Part shown: positions 34,312 through 44,396 of the stretch, one piece after another | Position numbering within the stretch: position 1 is the first letter of the stretch | Layout: each line of letters opens with the position of its first letter | Assembly (NCBI RefSeq): GCF_003113895.1 | Contig: NZ_BDUD01000002.1 | Coordinates: forward strand, 620,001 to 684,000 | Reading direction: 5' to 3' | DNA length: 64,000 bases | From: Nostoc commune NIES-4072 | Lineage (GTDB): Bacteria > Cyanobacteriota > Cyanobacteriia > Cyanobacteriales > Nostocaceae | Program-made: the position numbers and the translations under genes | Notes under the pieces: generated by a model | What the model was told of the DNA's origin: nothing | The model's database searches: none | The model's input: the letters and a program-made list of their open reading frames with translations, nothing else

Positions 34312-35886
34312 ATGCAATATGACTACATTGTAATTGGTGCAGGGTCAGCAGGCTGCGTAGTCGCCAATCGTCTCACAGAAGACCCAGAAATCACTGTACT
34401 GTTGCTCGAAGCGGGCAATCCAGCGACGAAACCGGAAATCCAAATCCCAGCAGAATGCGTCAATCTAATTGGCACTGAAGTGGACTGGGGCTATCTCTCC
34501 GAACCAGAACCGTATCTGAACAACCGCAAGATCCTTTGTTCCCGTGGCAAAGTCGTAGGGGGCAGCAGTTCGATTAATTTCATGCTCTATGTTCGAGGCA
34601 ATCCTCACGATTACGATCGCTGGCAGGAATTAGGAAATCCCGGTTGGAGTTACGAGGATGTCTTACCCTATTTTAAAAAATCCGAGCACCAGCAGCGCGG
34701 TGCTGATGCCTATCACAGTGTAGATGGAGCGTTAAGCGTGAGCGATCTGATTGCGCCTGCTCCAATTTCTCACCGATTTGTAGAGGCGTGTGTTGCAGCA
34801 GGCTATGACTATAATCCTGATTTCAACGCCAAGCAGCAGTCAGGAGCAGGATTTTATCAACACACTATCAAGGACGGTAAACGGCACAGTGCTGCGGCTG
34901 CTTTCCTTTTGCCCATTGTCGGGCGTTCTAATTTGACCCTTACAACTGGGGTGTTGGTGACTCGATTGTTGTTTGAGGGTACTCGCGCGGTTGGCGTAGA
35001 ATATCTGCATGAGGGAATGCTGCACCAAATTAGAGTCAATAAAGAAGTGATTTTAAGTGCGGGTGCATTCGATTCGCCTAAACTTTTAATGCTTTCCGGG
35101 ATTGGCAATGCCTCACAGTTACAGGCATTGGGGATTTCTGTCGTATTAGATTTGCAGGGAGTGGGTCAAAACCTGCAAGATCACATTCTGGTTCCTGTGG
35201 TCTATCAGTCAATTCAGGATCTACACTTTGCTAGCACGAGTAGTATCGGAGAAGCTGGACTGTACTTACATAGCGAAGGCAACTCAGAGATTGCACCTGA
35301 TTTACAGTTTTTCTTCGCTCCTGTCCAGTTCTTGCCGCTTGGCTATCCTGCTGCTGCTTTTGGGTTCACGGATGTTGTCTCTTTGACCCGTCTGCAAAAT
35401 CGTGGCAGTGTGAGTTTGCGCTCATCTGATCCGCAAGACACCCCCATGATTCAGATGAACTATCTGCAAAGTGAAGCCGATGTGCAAAAGTTAGTCGCTG
35501 CAACTAAACTAGCACGCCAATTGTTTCAGATGAATCATTTTGATGAGTTTCGTGGTGCAGAAATTGCTCCGGGTGCTGAGGTTCAGAGTGATGAAGCACT
35601 CGTTGCTTATATTCGCAACAATTGCAGCACAGTGTGGCATCCGGTTGGCACTTGCAAAATGGGCAATGACCACATGGCAGTGGTCGATCCTGAACTACGA
35701 GTACATGGAATTGAAGGGTTACGAGTTGTAGATGCCTCCATCATGCCCACCATCACGACCGGAAATACCAACGCACCCACCATCATGATTGGTGAGAAGG
35801 CAGCAGATTTAATTAAAGCAGGTCGCACAGCACGAACGGTTCTCAGCAAATCTAACGTCCAAAATCCGGCGTATTCATCTATTTAG
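34312..35886 (+). CDS. GMC-family FAD oxidoreductase (copy 2), 524 aa
   Basis: Start at ATG 34312 with AAAGGAGAG just upstream; the frame is open further back from a TTG. It has the same domain order and motifs as copy 1: [39 protein letters not shown] and [15 protein letters not shown]. The two are highly similar throughout and differ mainly in the substrate lid (residues about 290-350). The 180-base gap between them holds no gene. The pair may have diverged in substrate range. Confidence 0.95.
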   Translation: MQYDYIVIGAGSAGCVVANRLTEDPEITVLLLEAGNPATKPEIQIPAECVNLIGTEVDWGYLSEPEPYLNNRKILCSRGKVVGGSSSINFMLYVRGNPHDYDRWQELGNPGWSYEDVLPYFKKSEHQQRGADAYHSVDGALSVSDLIAPAPISHRFVEACVAAGYDYNPDFNAKQQSGAGFYQHTIKDGKRHSAAAAFLLPIVGRSNLTLTTGVLVTRLLFEGTRAVGVEYLHEGMLHQIRVNKEVILSAGAFDSPKLLMLSGIGNASQLQALGISVVLDLQGVGQNLQDHILVPVVYQSIQDLHFASTSSIGEAGLYLHSEGNSEIAPDLQFFFAPVQFLPLGYPAAAFGFTDVVSLTRLQNRGSVSLRSSDPQDTPMIQMNYLQSEADVQKLVAATKLARQLFQMNHFDEFRGAEIAPGAEVQSDEALVAYIRNNCSTVWHPVGTCKMGNDHMAVVDPELRVHGIEGLRVVDASIMPTITTGNTNAPTIMIGEKAADLIKAGRTARTVLSKSNVQNPAYSSI

Positions 35887-35991
35887 AAACGAGCGATTGT
35901 CTTTGATTAATCTCAGATTATCATACCTGTTGAGCGTTTATCGGTGGATGTTAGGCAAACAGAACACTCGACCTTTGTAAAGGAATACACA

Positions 35992-36903
35992 ATGGCACTG
36001 ATTACAACACCATTTGGACGACATTCCACCGCCGCCGAGGTCGTAGAAGCAATTGATCTTTCCGGCAAGTGGGCGATCGTTACGGGAGCCGCATCGGGCA
36101 TCGGCTTAGAAACGGCGCGGGCACTGGCTCAAACTGGAGCGATCGTTACACTAGCTGTGCGTAATACCGATGCTGGAGCGCAAGTCGCGGCTGACATTAT
36201 GGCTACTACTGGGAACCGGAATATTCATGTTGCTTTGCTTGATTTAAGCGATCGCAACTCAATTGCCAAGTTCATTGCTGCCTGGCGTGAGCCGCTGCAC
36301 ATCCTCGTTAATAATGCAGGGGTAATGGCACTGCCCGAACAGCGCACACCCGAAGGCTGGGAGATGCAATTTGCCACTAACTATCTCGGACACTTTGCCC
36401 TAGCGCTCGGACTATACGACGCTCTCGCTGCCGAGGGTGCCGCCCGTATCGTATTGGTTAGCTCTAGCGGACACCTGATGTCGCCCATTGTGTTCGATGA
36501 TATTCACTTCATGTTCCGTCCTTACGAACCGTGGTTGGCGTATGGACAGTCCAAAACCGCAAGTATCCTATTTGCTGTGGGTGCTACTGCGCGCTGGTTC
36601 AAGGATGGTATTACCGCTAATGCCCTGATGCCTGGGGCGATCGCAACCAACCTCCAGCGTCATACGGGCGGTCTTAGAACCCCACCTGAGCGGCAGAAGA
36701 CAATAACGCAGGGTGCGGCAACTTCCGTTCTGTTGGCAACATCTCCGTTACTAAAGGGCGTTGGCGGACGCTATTTCGAGGACTGCAATGAAGCCACTCT
36801 CGTCACCAATGGGAACGGCTATCTGAGCGGAGTTGCCCCCTACGCCCTGAATCCAGACAATGCCGATCGGCTCTGGGATGAATCGTTGCGCCTGCTCGCT
36901 TGA
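35992..36903 (+). CDS. Short-chain dehydrogenase/reductase, 303 aa
   Basis: Start at the ATG with AAAGGAA seven bases upstream. It is a Rossmann-fold enzyme: NAD(P) motif VTGAASGIGLETARAL, NNAG (VNNAGVMALP), catalytic Ser in VLVSSSGHL and YxxxK in YGQSKTASI. The length and C-terminal extension fit the retinol-dehydrogenase/oxidoreductase-like group. The substrate is unknown; in context it may act on aldehydes or alcohols produced by the GMC enzymes. Confidence 0.92.
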   Translation: MALITTPFGRHSTAAEVVEAIDLSGKWAIVTGAASGIGLETARALAQTGAIVTLAVRNTDAGAQVAADIMATTGNRNIHVALLDLSDRNSIAKFIAAWREPLHILVNNAGVMALPEQRTPEGWEMQFATNYLGHFALALGLYDALAAEGAARIVLVSSSGHLMSPIVFDDIHFMFRPYEPWLAYGQSKTASILFAVGATARWFKDGITANALMPGAIATNLQRHTGGLRTPPERQKTITQGAATSVLLATSPLLKGVGGRYFEDCNEATLVTNGNGYLSGVAPYALNPDNADRLWDESLRLLA

Positions 36904-37001
36904 CCTGGCAGTAACAGTGAGCTTCACGCTGTTGATAAACGAATTGCCGGTCGTAAGCCTGCCAGCCTTTCGTCCATCACTTAAAAGGAAAACTCAAAAC
37001 T

Positions 37002-37517
37002 ATGAATTCACAAACAGCTCAAACCACCACTACTACTGACGAGTCGGCAATCCGTGCTTTCCATCGCCAGATGATTGATGCTTGGAATCGAGGTAGCGGC
37101 GAAGGCTTCGCTGCCCCATTCAGCGAAACTGCCGATTTCATCACGTTCGAGGGTACGCATCTCAAGGGTCGAAAAGAAATCGCTGCATTTCATCAGCAAG
37201 CGTTCGACACAGTTGTTAAAGGAACACGTTTGGAGGGTGAGGTGGATTTTGTCCGCTTCGTGAACTCGCAACTCGCGCTCATGCTCGTAGTTATCAGGGT
37301 AATACTGCCCGGACAAACTGAAACTTCACCGTCACGAGATTCGCTGCCACTATACGTCGTAACCAAAGGCGACGAAGGTTGGCAGATCGAAGGGTTGCTC
37401 AATACCCGGAAGTTAACGCTAGAACGTCAATTCTTTTTAGACGACTTTGACTTACTGAGCGTAGAGGCTCAACGTCAAGTGACCGACCTTGTTTCAAGTC
37501 TCAAGCAGCCTCATTAA
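37002..37517 (+). CDS. SnoaL-like / DUF4440 protein, 171 aa
   Basis: An NTF2-fold (cone-shaped) small protein of the SgcJ/EcaC type: IRAFHRQMIDAWNRGSGEGF, then FSETADFITFEGTHLKGRKE, then LMLVVIRVILPGQTE and WQIEGLLNTRKLT. Members act as small hydrolases or isomerases or as unknown stress proteins. An AAAGGAAAA ribosome site precedes the ATG. Neighbouring dehydrogenases suggest a helper role in the same catabolic island. Confidence 0.8.
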   Translation: MNSQTAQTTTTTDESAIRAFHRQMIDAWNRGSGEGFAAPFSETADFITFEGTHLKGRKEIAAFHQQAFDTVVKGTRLEGEVDFVRFVNSQLALMLVVIRVILPGQTETSPSRDSLPLYVVTKGDEGWQIEGLLNTRKLTLERQFFLDDFDLLSVEAQRQVTDLVSSLKQPH

Positions 37518-37674
37518 GCAGATCAATCAAAGGTGATGTAAGGAATGGCACGCTTGTTAAGATACAAAAGGCGATCGCCCTTACTCCCCAATATCGGCTG
37601 ACTATTCTTCCTGCTGACTCCACTCTCTATTAACAACTTACCGCTTTAAACCCAACAATCCAAGGATTAGCATA

Positions 37675-38424
37675 ATGAGAAAACTAGAAGGAAAAATCGC
37701 CCTTGTCACGGGTGGCAACAGTGGTATAGGTCTTGCCACAGCCAAACAGTTTGTTGCTGAAGGTGCCTATGTCTACATCACGGGTCGTCGCCAAGTCGAA
37801 CTGGATGCTGCTGTCGAAGCCATTGGTAAAAATGTTACGGCTGTGCAGAGCGATGTTTCTAACCTGGCAGACCTGGATCGTCTGTTTGCCACCATTAAGC
37901 AAGAACAAGAACACCTTGATATCATCTTCGCTAATGCTGGCGGTGGACAAATTGCCCCACTTGGAGCAATCACTGAGGAACACTTTGACAAAACATTCAA
38001 CGTAAACGTCAAAGGTTTGCTGTTCACCGTACAAAAGGCACTGCCACTGTTGCCAGAGGGCGCTTCTATTATCCTGAATGCTTCGATTACTTCTATAAAA
38101 GGTACGCCAGCTTTCAGTGTTTACAGCGCCACCAAAGCCGCCGTGAGATCATTTGCTCGGAATTGGATACTCGACCTCAGAGAACGCAAGATTCGGGTGA
38201 ATGCCATTAGCCCTGGTGTGGTTCCGACTCCTGGTTACGATCATTTAGGACTGAATGACCAGCAGTTGCAAGAATTCGTGGACAGCCAAGCTGTCACTAT
38301 TCCATTAGGGCGAGTCGGCACACCCGATGAGATTGCCAAAGCGGTTGTTTTTCTGGCTTCAGATGACAGTAGCTTTGTGAACGGCATTGAGTTGTTTGTT
38401 GATGGCGGTATGGCACAGATTTGA
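37675..38424 (+). CDS. Short-chain dehydrogenase/reductase, 249 aa
   Basis: A classical [34 protein letters not shown] with the catalytic Ser, [11 protein letters not shown] with YxxxK, and the usual end [17 protein letters not shown]. It is probably an NADP-dependent ketone or aldehyde reductase. A dead scrap of a relative is found at 42827-42880 (KELDGKIAVVTGASN). The MOSC gene starts 20 bases downstream, so the two are likely cotranscribed. Confidence 0.93.
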   Translation: MRKLEGKIALVTGGNSGIGLATAKQFVAEGAYVYITGRRQVELDAAVEAIGKNVTAVQSDVSNLADLDRLFATIKQEQEHLDIIFANAGGGQIAPLGAITEEHFDKTFNVNVKGLLFTVQKALPLLPEGASIILNASITSIKGTPAFSVYSATKAAVRSFARNWILDLRERKIRVNAISPGVVPTPGYDHLGLNDQQLQEFVDSQAVTIPLGRVGTPDEIAKAVVFLASDDSSFVNGIELFVDGGMAQI

Positions 38425-38443
38425 AGTCCAAAAGGAGTTAAAG

Positions 38444-39118
38444 ATGAAGCTTATCTCTGTTAATGTTGGCCTGCCGCGTGAAGTGACCTGGAAAGGAAAA
38501 GTCGTCCGCACTGGAATTTTCAAAGAGCCAGTTAATTCGAGAGTGATGGTGCGTGAACTCAATTTAGATGGCGATCGCCAAGCGGATCTCACCGTTCATG
38601 GCGGAGTTGACAAAGCAGTTTATGTCTATCCCTTTGAGCATTACGACTACTGGCGAGATGAATTGCCTGACACAGAGTTAACGCCAGGAATCTTTGGTGA
38701 AAATTTCACAGTTACAGGATTGAGAGAAGAAGAATTAAATATTGGCGTTAGCGAAGCGGCTCCTTTGGAGCATCGCTTTAAAATCGGCAGTGTGGAACTA
38801 ATGGTGACTCAACCGCGCTTACCCTGCTACAAACTAGGGATTCGCTTTGGGCGATCGGATATGGTAAAACGATTTCTCGCCAGTCGTCGCACCGGATTTT
38901 ACTTTCGGGTTTTGCAAGAGGGCGAAGTGGTCGCTGGAGACACTTTAGAGTTGATGAGTCGAGATACCAACAATATTACTGTTGCTGATATCACTCAGCT
39001 TTATGTGCGTGACCAAAACAATCCAGAGTTACTGCATCGTGCTGCTCAACTTGAAGCCTTACCCGAAAGCTGGCGGGACTACTTTCAGGAGCAAATTCGT
39101 CGTCAGGATGTGAGATAG
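38444..39118 (+). CDS. MOSC-domain protein (YiiM type), 224 aa
   Basis: Start at ATG with AAAGGAG upstream. The YiiM-type MOSC domain is clear: ISVNVGLPREVTWKGK, DLTVHGGVDKAVYVYP, FGENFTVTGL, then MVTQPRLPCYKLGIRF with the family's conserved Cys. MOSC proteins bind a molybdenum cofactor, or move sulfur or reduce N-hydroxylated compounds. A 24-base dispersed repeat (38748-38771) turns IGDRFKIG into IGVSEAAPLEHRFKIG in frame. It lies near the start of the MOSC core, so activity may be affected but need not be lost. Confidence 0.88.
   Translation: MKLISVNVGLPREVTWKGKVVRTGIFKEPVNSRVMVRELNLDGDRQADLTVHGGVDKAVYVYPFEHYDYWRDELPDTELTPGIFGENFTVTGLREEELNIGVSEAAPLEHRFKIGSVELMVTQPRLPCYKLGIRFGRSDMVKRFLASRRTGFYFRVLQEGEVVAGDTLELMSRDTNNITVADITQLYVRDQNNPELLHRAAQLEALPESWRDYFQEQIRRQDVR
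38748..38771. repeat. 24-nt dispersed repeat in the MOSC gene, HIP1 site
   Basis: ATTGGCG and ATCGCTTT rejoin to ATTGGCGATCGCTTT, a HIP1 site, if the 24 bases are removed. The insert TTAGCGAAGCGGCTCCTTTG followed by GAGC has no stop in the gene's frame. It enters at the same point (GCG / ATCGC) as in dps and CyRepA1. Confidence 0.85.
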
Positions 39119-39175
39119 ATCGACCTGTCGTAAAACGCCATCATGTCACTTTTATCACTTATAAGGAGTAATCCT

Positions 39176-40045
39176 ATGACGACATATCGCACAGTTTCCA
39201 TCGATGGTTTAGATATCTTCTACCGTGAAGCGGGTTCCCGTGATAATCCAACGATTTTGCTATTGCACGGATTCCCAACGTCATCTCACATGTTCCGTAA
39301 TCTCATACCAGCACTTGCTGATAAATTCCATCTCGTTGCACCTGATTATCCTGGCTACGGCAACAGTTCGATGCCAACTATAAATGAGTTTGATTACACG
39401 TTTGATCGCTTGGCACAGATTGTGGAAAAATTCATTTCTGCGATCGCTCTCAAAAAGTATAGCCTTTATGTGATGGATTATGGTGCGCCGATTGGCTATC
39501 GGATTGCCGCTAAATATCCAGAGCGCGTGCAATCTCTGATTGTTCAAAATGGCAATGCTTACGAGGAAGGTCTACGCGAATTCTGGGAGCCGATTAAGGC
39601 ATACTGGCAAGAGCGATCGCCTGAAAATGCTGAAAAGCTCAAATATCTTGTCAGCTTAGAAGCGACGAAGTGGCAATATACCAATGGTGTTCGCAATTTA
39701 GAAGCGATCAGCCCCGATACCTGGACTATCGATCAACATTTCCTTGATCGCCCCGGAAACGGTGAGATTCAACTGGCACTGCTGTATAGCTATGGTACGA
39801 ATCCACCACTTTATCCCCAATGGCAGGAGTATTTCCGCCAGCATCAACCACCGACGCTAATTGTTTGGGGCAAGAACGACTACATCTTTCCTGCTGACGG
39901 TGCTTATCCCTACCAGCGTGACTTGAAAGACGTTGAGTTCCATCTACTCGATACTGGACATTTTGCCCTGGAAGAGGATGGGGATGCGATCGCAGACCAT
40001 ATTGCTCAATTTCTCGCCTCACGACTGCAACCCGTCTCTGTCTAA
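39176..40045 (+). CDS. Haloalkane dehalogenase-like alpha/beta hydrolase (copy 1), 289 aa
   Basis: ATG at 39176 with AAGGAG upstream. It has [16 protein letters not shown] as oxyanion segment and nucleophile elbow [11 protein letters not shown], with Asp where esterases have Ser. This places it with epoxide hydrolases and haloalkane dehalogenases. The acid lies in [11 protein letters not shown] and the His in [12 protein letters not shown]. The product may be a hydrolase for an epoxide, halide or similar. It is followed by a paralogue 52 bases on. No signal peptide is seen. Confidence 0.88.
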   Translation: MTTYRTVSIDGLDIFYREAGSRDNPTILLLHGFPTSSHMFRNLIPALADKFHLVAPDYPGYGNSSMPTINEFDYTFDRLAQIVEKFISAIALKKYSLYVMDYGAPIGYRIAAKYPERVQSLIVQNGNAYEEGLREFWEPIKAYWQERSPENAEKLKYLVSLEATKWQYTNGVRNLEAISPDTWTIDQHFLDRPGNGEIQLALLYSYGTNPPLYPQWQEYFRQHQPPTLIVWGKNDYIFPADGAYPYQRDLKDVEFHLLDTGHFALEEDGDAIADHIAQFLASRLQPVSV

Positions 40046-40097
40046 TTAAGTGTAAAAGTTGCTGGGCGATCGCTCAAAATGTCTAAGGAGTAATGGC

Positions 40098-40985
40098 ATG
40101 ACCACATTTGGCACAGTTTCGATCAATGGTTTAGATATCTTTTACCGAGAAGCTGGTTCCCGCAGTAATCCGACAATTCTGCTGTTGCACGGCTTTCCAA
40201 CCTCCTCTCACATGTTTCGCAACTTGATATCTGCCTTAGCCGATCGCTTCCATCTTGTTGCCCCTGATTATCCAGGTTTTGGCTATAGTTCCATGCCCAC
40301 GGTGGACGAGTTTGATTACACCTTCGATCATCTTACCGAAGTAATGGCAGGCTTTATCGCTGCGATCGGATTAAACCGCTATAGTCTTTACCTGATGGAT
40401 TATGGCGCTCCGATTGGCTATCGCCTGGCAACGCAGCATCCTGAGCAGATTGAGACGCTGATTGTGCAAAATGGCAATGCCTACGAGGAGGGACTCGGTG
40501 ATTTCTGGGAGCCTATGCGCGCTTTTTGGCAGAATAAGACACCTGAAAATGGCGATCGCGTGCGACAGGCTTTGACAAGCAAGGGCACAAAATGGTATTA
40601 TACCACTGGAGTTAGGAATCTAGAAAACCTCAATCCCGATACTTGGACTCTGGATCAAGCACTCCTCGATCGCCCTGGCAATATAGATATTCAATTGGCA
40701 TTAAAATACGACTACCAGTCCAATGTGCGGTTATATCCACAATGGCAAGCTTACTTGCGCCAATATCAACCACCGACGCTAATTGTATGGGGCAAAAATG
40801 ACCAGGGATTTTTAGTCGAGGGAGCTTATGCCTACAAACGCGACTTAAAAAACCTGGAGCTTCATTTGTTTGATACAGGGCACTTTGCTCTGGAAGAAGA
40901 TGGGGACGCGATCGCTGACCATATTCACCGTTTTCTGACGACTCACGTTGTAGAGAACACCAAGCTAACCACCAGTAACAAATAG
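40098..40985 (+). CDS. Haloalkane dehalogenase-like alpha/beta hydrolase (copy 2), 295 aa
   Basis: A tandem paralogue of the preceding gene, starting at [20 protein letters not shown]. It keeps the catalytic layout [25 protein letters not shown] (Asp nucleophile), VWGKNDQGFL and [12 protein letters not shown]. It diverges from copy 1 in the cap (residues about 140-220). The two presumably arose by tandem duplication, as the GMC pair did. Both are cytosolic; the substrate is unknown. Confidence 0.88.
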   Translation: MTTFGTVSINGLDIFYREAGSRSNPTILLLHGFPTSSHMFRNLISALADRFHLVAPDYPGFGYSSMPTVDEFDYTFDHLTEVMAGFIAAIGLNRYSLYLMDYGAPIGYRLATQHPEQIETLIVQNGNAYEEGLGDFWEPMRAFWQNKTPENGDRVRQALTSKGTKWYYTTGVRNLENLNPDTWTLDQALLDRPGNIDIQLALKYDYQSNVRLYPQWQAYLRQYQPPTLIVWGKNDQGFLVEGAYAYKRDLKNLELHLFDTGHFALEEDGDAIADHIHRFLTTHVVENTKLTTSNK

Positions 40986-41121
40986 TTTTGGCTCTTAAAC
41001 GATGTCAATAAAAAGTGATTGTTATTACTACAATTACTACTGATCAAGCAACAGTGTTAAATCAATTAACTTAACAGTGCCATCTCAACAGATTGTTTAT
41101 AAGTTATTAAAGGAGAATGTC

Positions 41122-42117
41122 ATGGTTGCTCAAGCAAACTCGCAAACAGCAAAAATTTTGGAAGTTGCCGATGATCCACGTCTTTCCAAAGGAACGAAGG
41201 AATTTTTGAAATTGCTAAATTCAGGGGGTGTGGCGCTGGAGAAACTCACTCCAATCGAAGCACGTCAAGTTCTTGCGGATGCACAAGCTTCTGTTTCAGT
41301 AGACCTTTCAGGCATTGAGGAGTCCCAAAAGACGATTACTGCTGATGGTTATTCAATTACCCTCAATATTGTACGACCTGAAGGTGTCAAAGGCACATTA
41401 CCTGTTTTCATCTTTATTCATGGTGGTGGTTGGGTGCTGGGTGATTACCCAACACACAAGCGCATGGTTCGCGATCTGGTTGTGCTTTCAGGGTTTGCAG
41501 GTGTCTTTGTCAACTACACTCGCACGCCAGATGCTCAGTACCCACAGGCAATCAATGAGATTTATGCTGCGACCAAATGGGTTGCCGAGCATGGTGAAGA
41601 GATTGGGGTGGATGGCAAGAATTTGGCAGTCGTTGGCAACAGTGTCGGCGGTAACATGACAACTGTCACTGCTTTGAAGGCAAAAGAAAAAGGAGGGCCA
41701 CACATCAAGCTGCAAATCCTGATGTGGCCCATTGTAGATGCTGATTTTGAAACGAATTCTTATCACCAATTTGGCGATCAGCGTTTTCTGACAGTACCAA
41801 CGATGAAGTGGATGTATGATATGTACATCGCTGACCCAGAAAAGCGCAAAGACATCCATGCTTCTCCCCTACAGGCGACGCTTGAGCAACTCAAAGGCTT
41901 GCCTCCGGCGTTAATTGTGGTTGCAGAGAGCGATATCTTGCATGACGAGGGCACAGCCTATGGACGCAAGCTCGATGAAGCTGGTGTCGAGGTGACAACA
42001 GTGCAATACAACGGTATGATTCATGACTTCGGACTGCTCAATGGTTTAGCCGAACTGCCAGAAGTCCGCTCTCTATTTGTTCAAGCTGCTGCCCAATTGA
42101 AGAAATATCTGCAATAG
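41122..42117 (+). CDS. HSL-family esterase/lipase, 331 aa
   Basis: Start at ATG 41122 with AAAGGAGAA upstream. It belongs to the hormone-sensitive lipase group: HGGGWVLGDYPTH oxyanion motif, the nucleophile in VGNSVGGNM (GxSxG), the acid in VVAESDILHDEG and the His in NGMIHDFGLL. The first 60 residues form the variable N-terminal cap, helical here (ILEVADDPRLSKGTKEFLKL). No signal peptide. It probably cleaves short-chain esters in the cytoplasm as part of the island. Confidence 0.92.
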   Translation: MVAQANSQTAKILEVADDPRLSKGTKEFLKLLNSGGVALEKLTPIEARQVLADAQASVSVDLSGIEESQKTITADGYSITLNIVRPEGVKGTLPVFIFIHGGGWVLGDYPTHKRMVRDLVVLSGFAGVFVNYTRTPDAQYPQAINEIYAATKWVAEHGEEIGVDGKNLAVVGNSVGGNMTTVTALKAKEKGGPHIKLQILMWPIVDADFETNSYHQFGDQRFLTVPTMKWMYDMYIADPEKRKDIHASPLQATLEQLKGLPPALIVVAESDILHDEGTAYGRKLDEAGVEVTTVQYNGMIHDFGLLNGLAELPEVRSLFVQAAAQLKKYLQ

Positions 42118-42431
42118 GATGCGATCAATGTTTTTGGGGAAAGGAAAAGACGCTCTTCCATCGCTTTGCTGCTTACCGAGTTAGCGTAGGGGAAAAGGGT
42201 AAAGCAGAATAATGCACACGCTTGTTAAGACACAGCCCTTGCCGTGACTGGAACAAGCGTCCAGGCTAGGAACTAATTCTGAGAGCCTCCGCCTCCAAAG
42301 GGTTGATGAGAGGCAGAGCCTCTCGAAATACATTCCCAGCCTACAGGCTGGGAACGAGGTGAAACAAGACTTTCGGCTTATCTTAGTGCCATTTGATCGT
42401 AATACAAACTACTCTCAGGTAATTACCTGCT
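42118..42431. repeat. Dispersed hairpin repeats, no gene
   Basis: GAGGCAGAGCCTC (42310-42322) and TTCCCAGCC ... GGCTGGGAA (42333-42354) are the hairpins of a well-known type of Nostocales intergenic repeat ending in GGGAACGAGG. The 5' part holds HIP1-poor, low-information sequence. No coding frame is supported. Confidence 0.6.
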
Positions 42432-42836
42432 ATGAACAGCCACACACCGAGCGCTAGGGACATTATCGGATCATCACCGTTGATTGCGATCGAAAACGAA
42501 GCACTACCCAAGCTGATTGTCGATCCACCGCTTCCCGAACCGCTAGCACAGGGTCGCGTTTTTATCCAGTACCGGACGGAGAATTTGCGTGTGTTGCCAG
42601 TGTTCGGCAAAGGTGCCCTCGAAGTATCGCCGCGCATCGGTCATATCCACATCACCGTTGACGATTTGCCGTGGCACTTTGTAGATGCCAGTGGGGAAAC
42701 GATCATCCTGGTCGGACTGGAACCTGGCGTACACAAGGTGCTGATTGAACTAGCTGACCCCACACACAAAGTAATCACTAGCGAAACTGTGGAGTTCACG
42801 CTGCCCGATCTTAAGAAATCATCATCAAAGAACTAG
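42432..42836 (+). CDS. DUF6130-like protein, 134 aa
   Basis: The chain reads PKLIVDPPLPEPLAQGRVFIQYRTENLR, then SPRIGHIHITVDDLPWHFVDASG, then ILVGLEPGVHKVLIELADPTHKVIT. This is an all-beta domain with a conserved GHIHI/DDxPWH metal-like cluster, which I recall as the DUF6130 family of proteins usually exported in bacteria. Here the N-terminus lacks a clear signal peptide (MNSHTPSARDIIGSS), so it may be a trimmed or cytosolic version. Function unknown. Its stop overlaps the SDR scrap that follows. Confidence 0.7.
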   Translation: MNSHTPSARDIIGSSPLIAIENEALPKLIVDPPLPEPLAQGRVFIQYRTENLRVLPVFGKGALEVSPRIGHIHITVDDLPWHFVDASGETIILVGLEPGVHKVLIELADPTHKVITSETVEFTLPDLKKSSSKN

Positions 42837-42880
42837 ACGGAAAAATCGCAGTTGTGACGGGGGCATCTAACTGCTTTTGA
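42827..42880 (+). pseudogene. Scrap of a short-chain dehydrogenase start
   Basis: Reads KELDGKIAVVTGASNCF and then TGA. This is the first strand and glycine motif of an SDR like that at 37675 ([16 protein letters not shown]), with everything after the motif deleted. It overlaps the end of the DUF6130-like gene. It shows the island once held at least a third SDR. Confidence 0.75.
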
Positions 42881-43042
42881 GGTAATTCAGCCGCCACGCA
42901 CTTACAGCCGAATTCAGAATCCAAAAGTAAAACAGGGTTTATACCTGGCTTTGGGACTTAGTTTGTATCTTTACCAAATTGAAATATGCTGTAATTTTAA
43001 TCCAATCATGCTGAAGTGATCGCCATTTTACACTCTTATACT

Positions 43043-43522
43043 ATGACCAACGCCGAAAATCCTCGACTACCCCTGCCGCCTTTTGATAATGAATCCGCCA
43101 TCCAAAAAGTCAGAATCGGAGAGGATGCTTGGAACACACGTAACCCCGAACTAATAGCACTTGCTTACACATCGGATAGCCTTTGGCGCAACCGCTCAGA
43201 ATTTTTATCTGGTCGTGAGGCGATTGTTCAGTTTTTGACCCGTAAGTGGCTTAAAGAATTAGACTACCGTCTAATCAAAGAGCTTTGGGCTTTTCAAGAC
43301 AACCGAATTGCTGTCCGATTTGCTTACGAATGGCATGATGATTCCGGCAACTGGTTCCGTTCTTACGGTAATGAGAATTGGGAGTTTGACGAACATGGAT
43401 TCATGCGATGGCGTATTGCCAGCATCAACGACCTGCCAATTCACCAAAGCGATCGCAAATATCACTGGATACTAGGTCGTCGTCCTGACGATCATCCCGG
43501 ATTGTCCGACCTCAATTTTTGA
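43043..43522 (+). CDS. DUF1348 / NTF2-like protein, 159 aa
   Basis: ATG at 43043 gives [20 protein letters not shown], the usual opening of DUF1348, then [59 protein letters not shown] and [10 protein letters not shown]. The fold is an NTF2-like cone with a hydrophobic pocket; function unknown but often next to oxidoreductases. A fragment of a second DUF1348 gene lies at 52784-52948. It is upstream of an isochorismatase fragment. Confidence 0.85.
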   Translation: MTNAENPRLPLPPFDNESAIQKVRIGEDAWNTRNPELIALAYTSDSLWRNRSEFLSGREAIVQFLTRKWLKELDYRLIKELWAFQDNRIAVRFAYEWHDDSGNWFRSYGNENWEFDEHGFMRWRIASINDLPIHQSDRKYHWILGRRPDDHPGLSDLNF

Positions 43523-43578
43523 GAAGCCGAACCAACGACAATATTACCTAGTTTTTATCCTGCAATCAGTCCACTGCT

Positions 43579-43860
43579 ATGAATGCAAACAACGGCATTA
43601 TCAACCAGAATTCAGTGCCCGTAACCATTGATCGCTTTGCAGCCATCCTTCAAGCAATCGGAATGTTGGCGAATCTTTGTGTTGAAGCTCACCTACGCGA
43701 ATTGCTCGAACAGGGATTTGAGGTTCTTGTCGTTAAGGATGCAACAGCAGATCCTCGGCATCCGAAATTGGGCGACGGCTACAAAGCAGCACTGATCAAT
43801 TTTGGGTATATAGCTAATGTAGTTCTTTCTACAGATGAAGTTGTAGCAGCAATGCAGTAG
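43579..43860 (+). pseudogene. Isochorismatase-like C-terminal fragment
   Basis: Residues about 27-55 (GMLANLCVEAHLRELLEQGF then EVLVVKDATA) are the last third of a cysteine-hydrolase/isochorismatase fold, including the Cys nucleophile. The N-terminal part with the catalytic Asp and Lys is missing. It is replaced by a 26-residue lead of unrelated sequence. The C-terminus is also slightly unusual. It may be translated but should be inactive. Confidence 0.7.
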
Positions 43861-43888
43861 TGTCAAACTCACCAATTTTACAAAACTT

Positions 43889-44254
43889 ATGAAAACATCC
43901 GCGTTACTCTTGGCTCTGTCAATCAGTATCTTAGCTAATTTTTCCTTAAGAGCTTCTGCTGATTCTACTGCTGGCCTCATCCTGAGTACAAAATGCCAGG
44001 GTCGGTACAACATCAATATTTGGCAGAATTATAATTCCGGTGAACTACTCTATCGCGCGACCAGTCCTAACGGTAATTTAAGTTTGGGCAAAGGAACTAG
44101 CAAAGCGACAGAAGGTGTTCGAGTCTATAAGTTTCGGAGTGGAATTTATGAATATTGGGTGTGGGATGGCACGTTGGATAACCCGCAGTCTGGAACTTTA
44201 GAGGTGTATAAAAACAATCGGATCTTGATGAGGCAAGCTTGTAGAAAAAGTTGA
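43889..44254 (+). CDS. Secreted hypothetical protein, 121 aa
   Basis: Signal peptide at 1-24 (KTSALLLALSISILANFSL, cleavage after SASA-like RASA). The mature domain is an all-beta fold with two conserved-looking Cys (STKCQGRYNINIW near the start and MRQACRKS at the end) that could form a disulfide. The pattern LLYRATSPNGNLSLGKGT, then YKFRSGIYEYWVWDGT is typical of small secreted cyanobacterial proteins with no known function. It is periplasmic or extracellular. Confidence 0.65.
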   Translation: MKTSALLLALSISILANFSLRASADSTAGLILSTKCQGRYNINIWQNYNSGELLYRATSPNGNLSLGKGTSKATEGVRVYKFRSGIYEYWVWDGTLDNPQSGTLEVYKNNRILMRQACRKS

Positions 44255-44396
44255 ATCCTAAGCACGGGTGTTAGCACTTTTTGTCAACCCAGCTAGGGCA
44301 AATACGTTATCGCTAAAACCCTCTTAGTCAACCAGTTTTTTCTGAAATTCATAACACCTTCTAGGAATCTTATTCACCCCATCAAACTCAAAAGAT

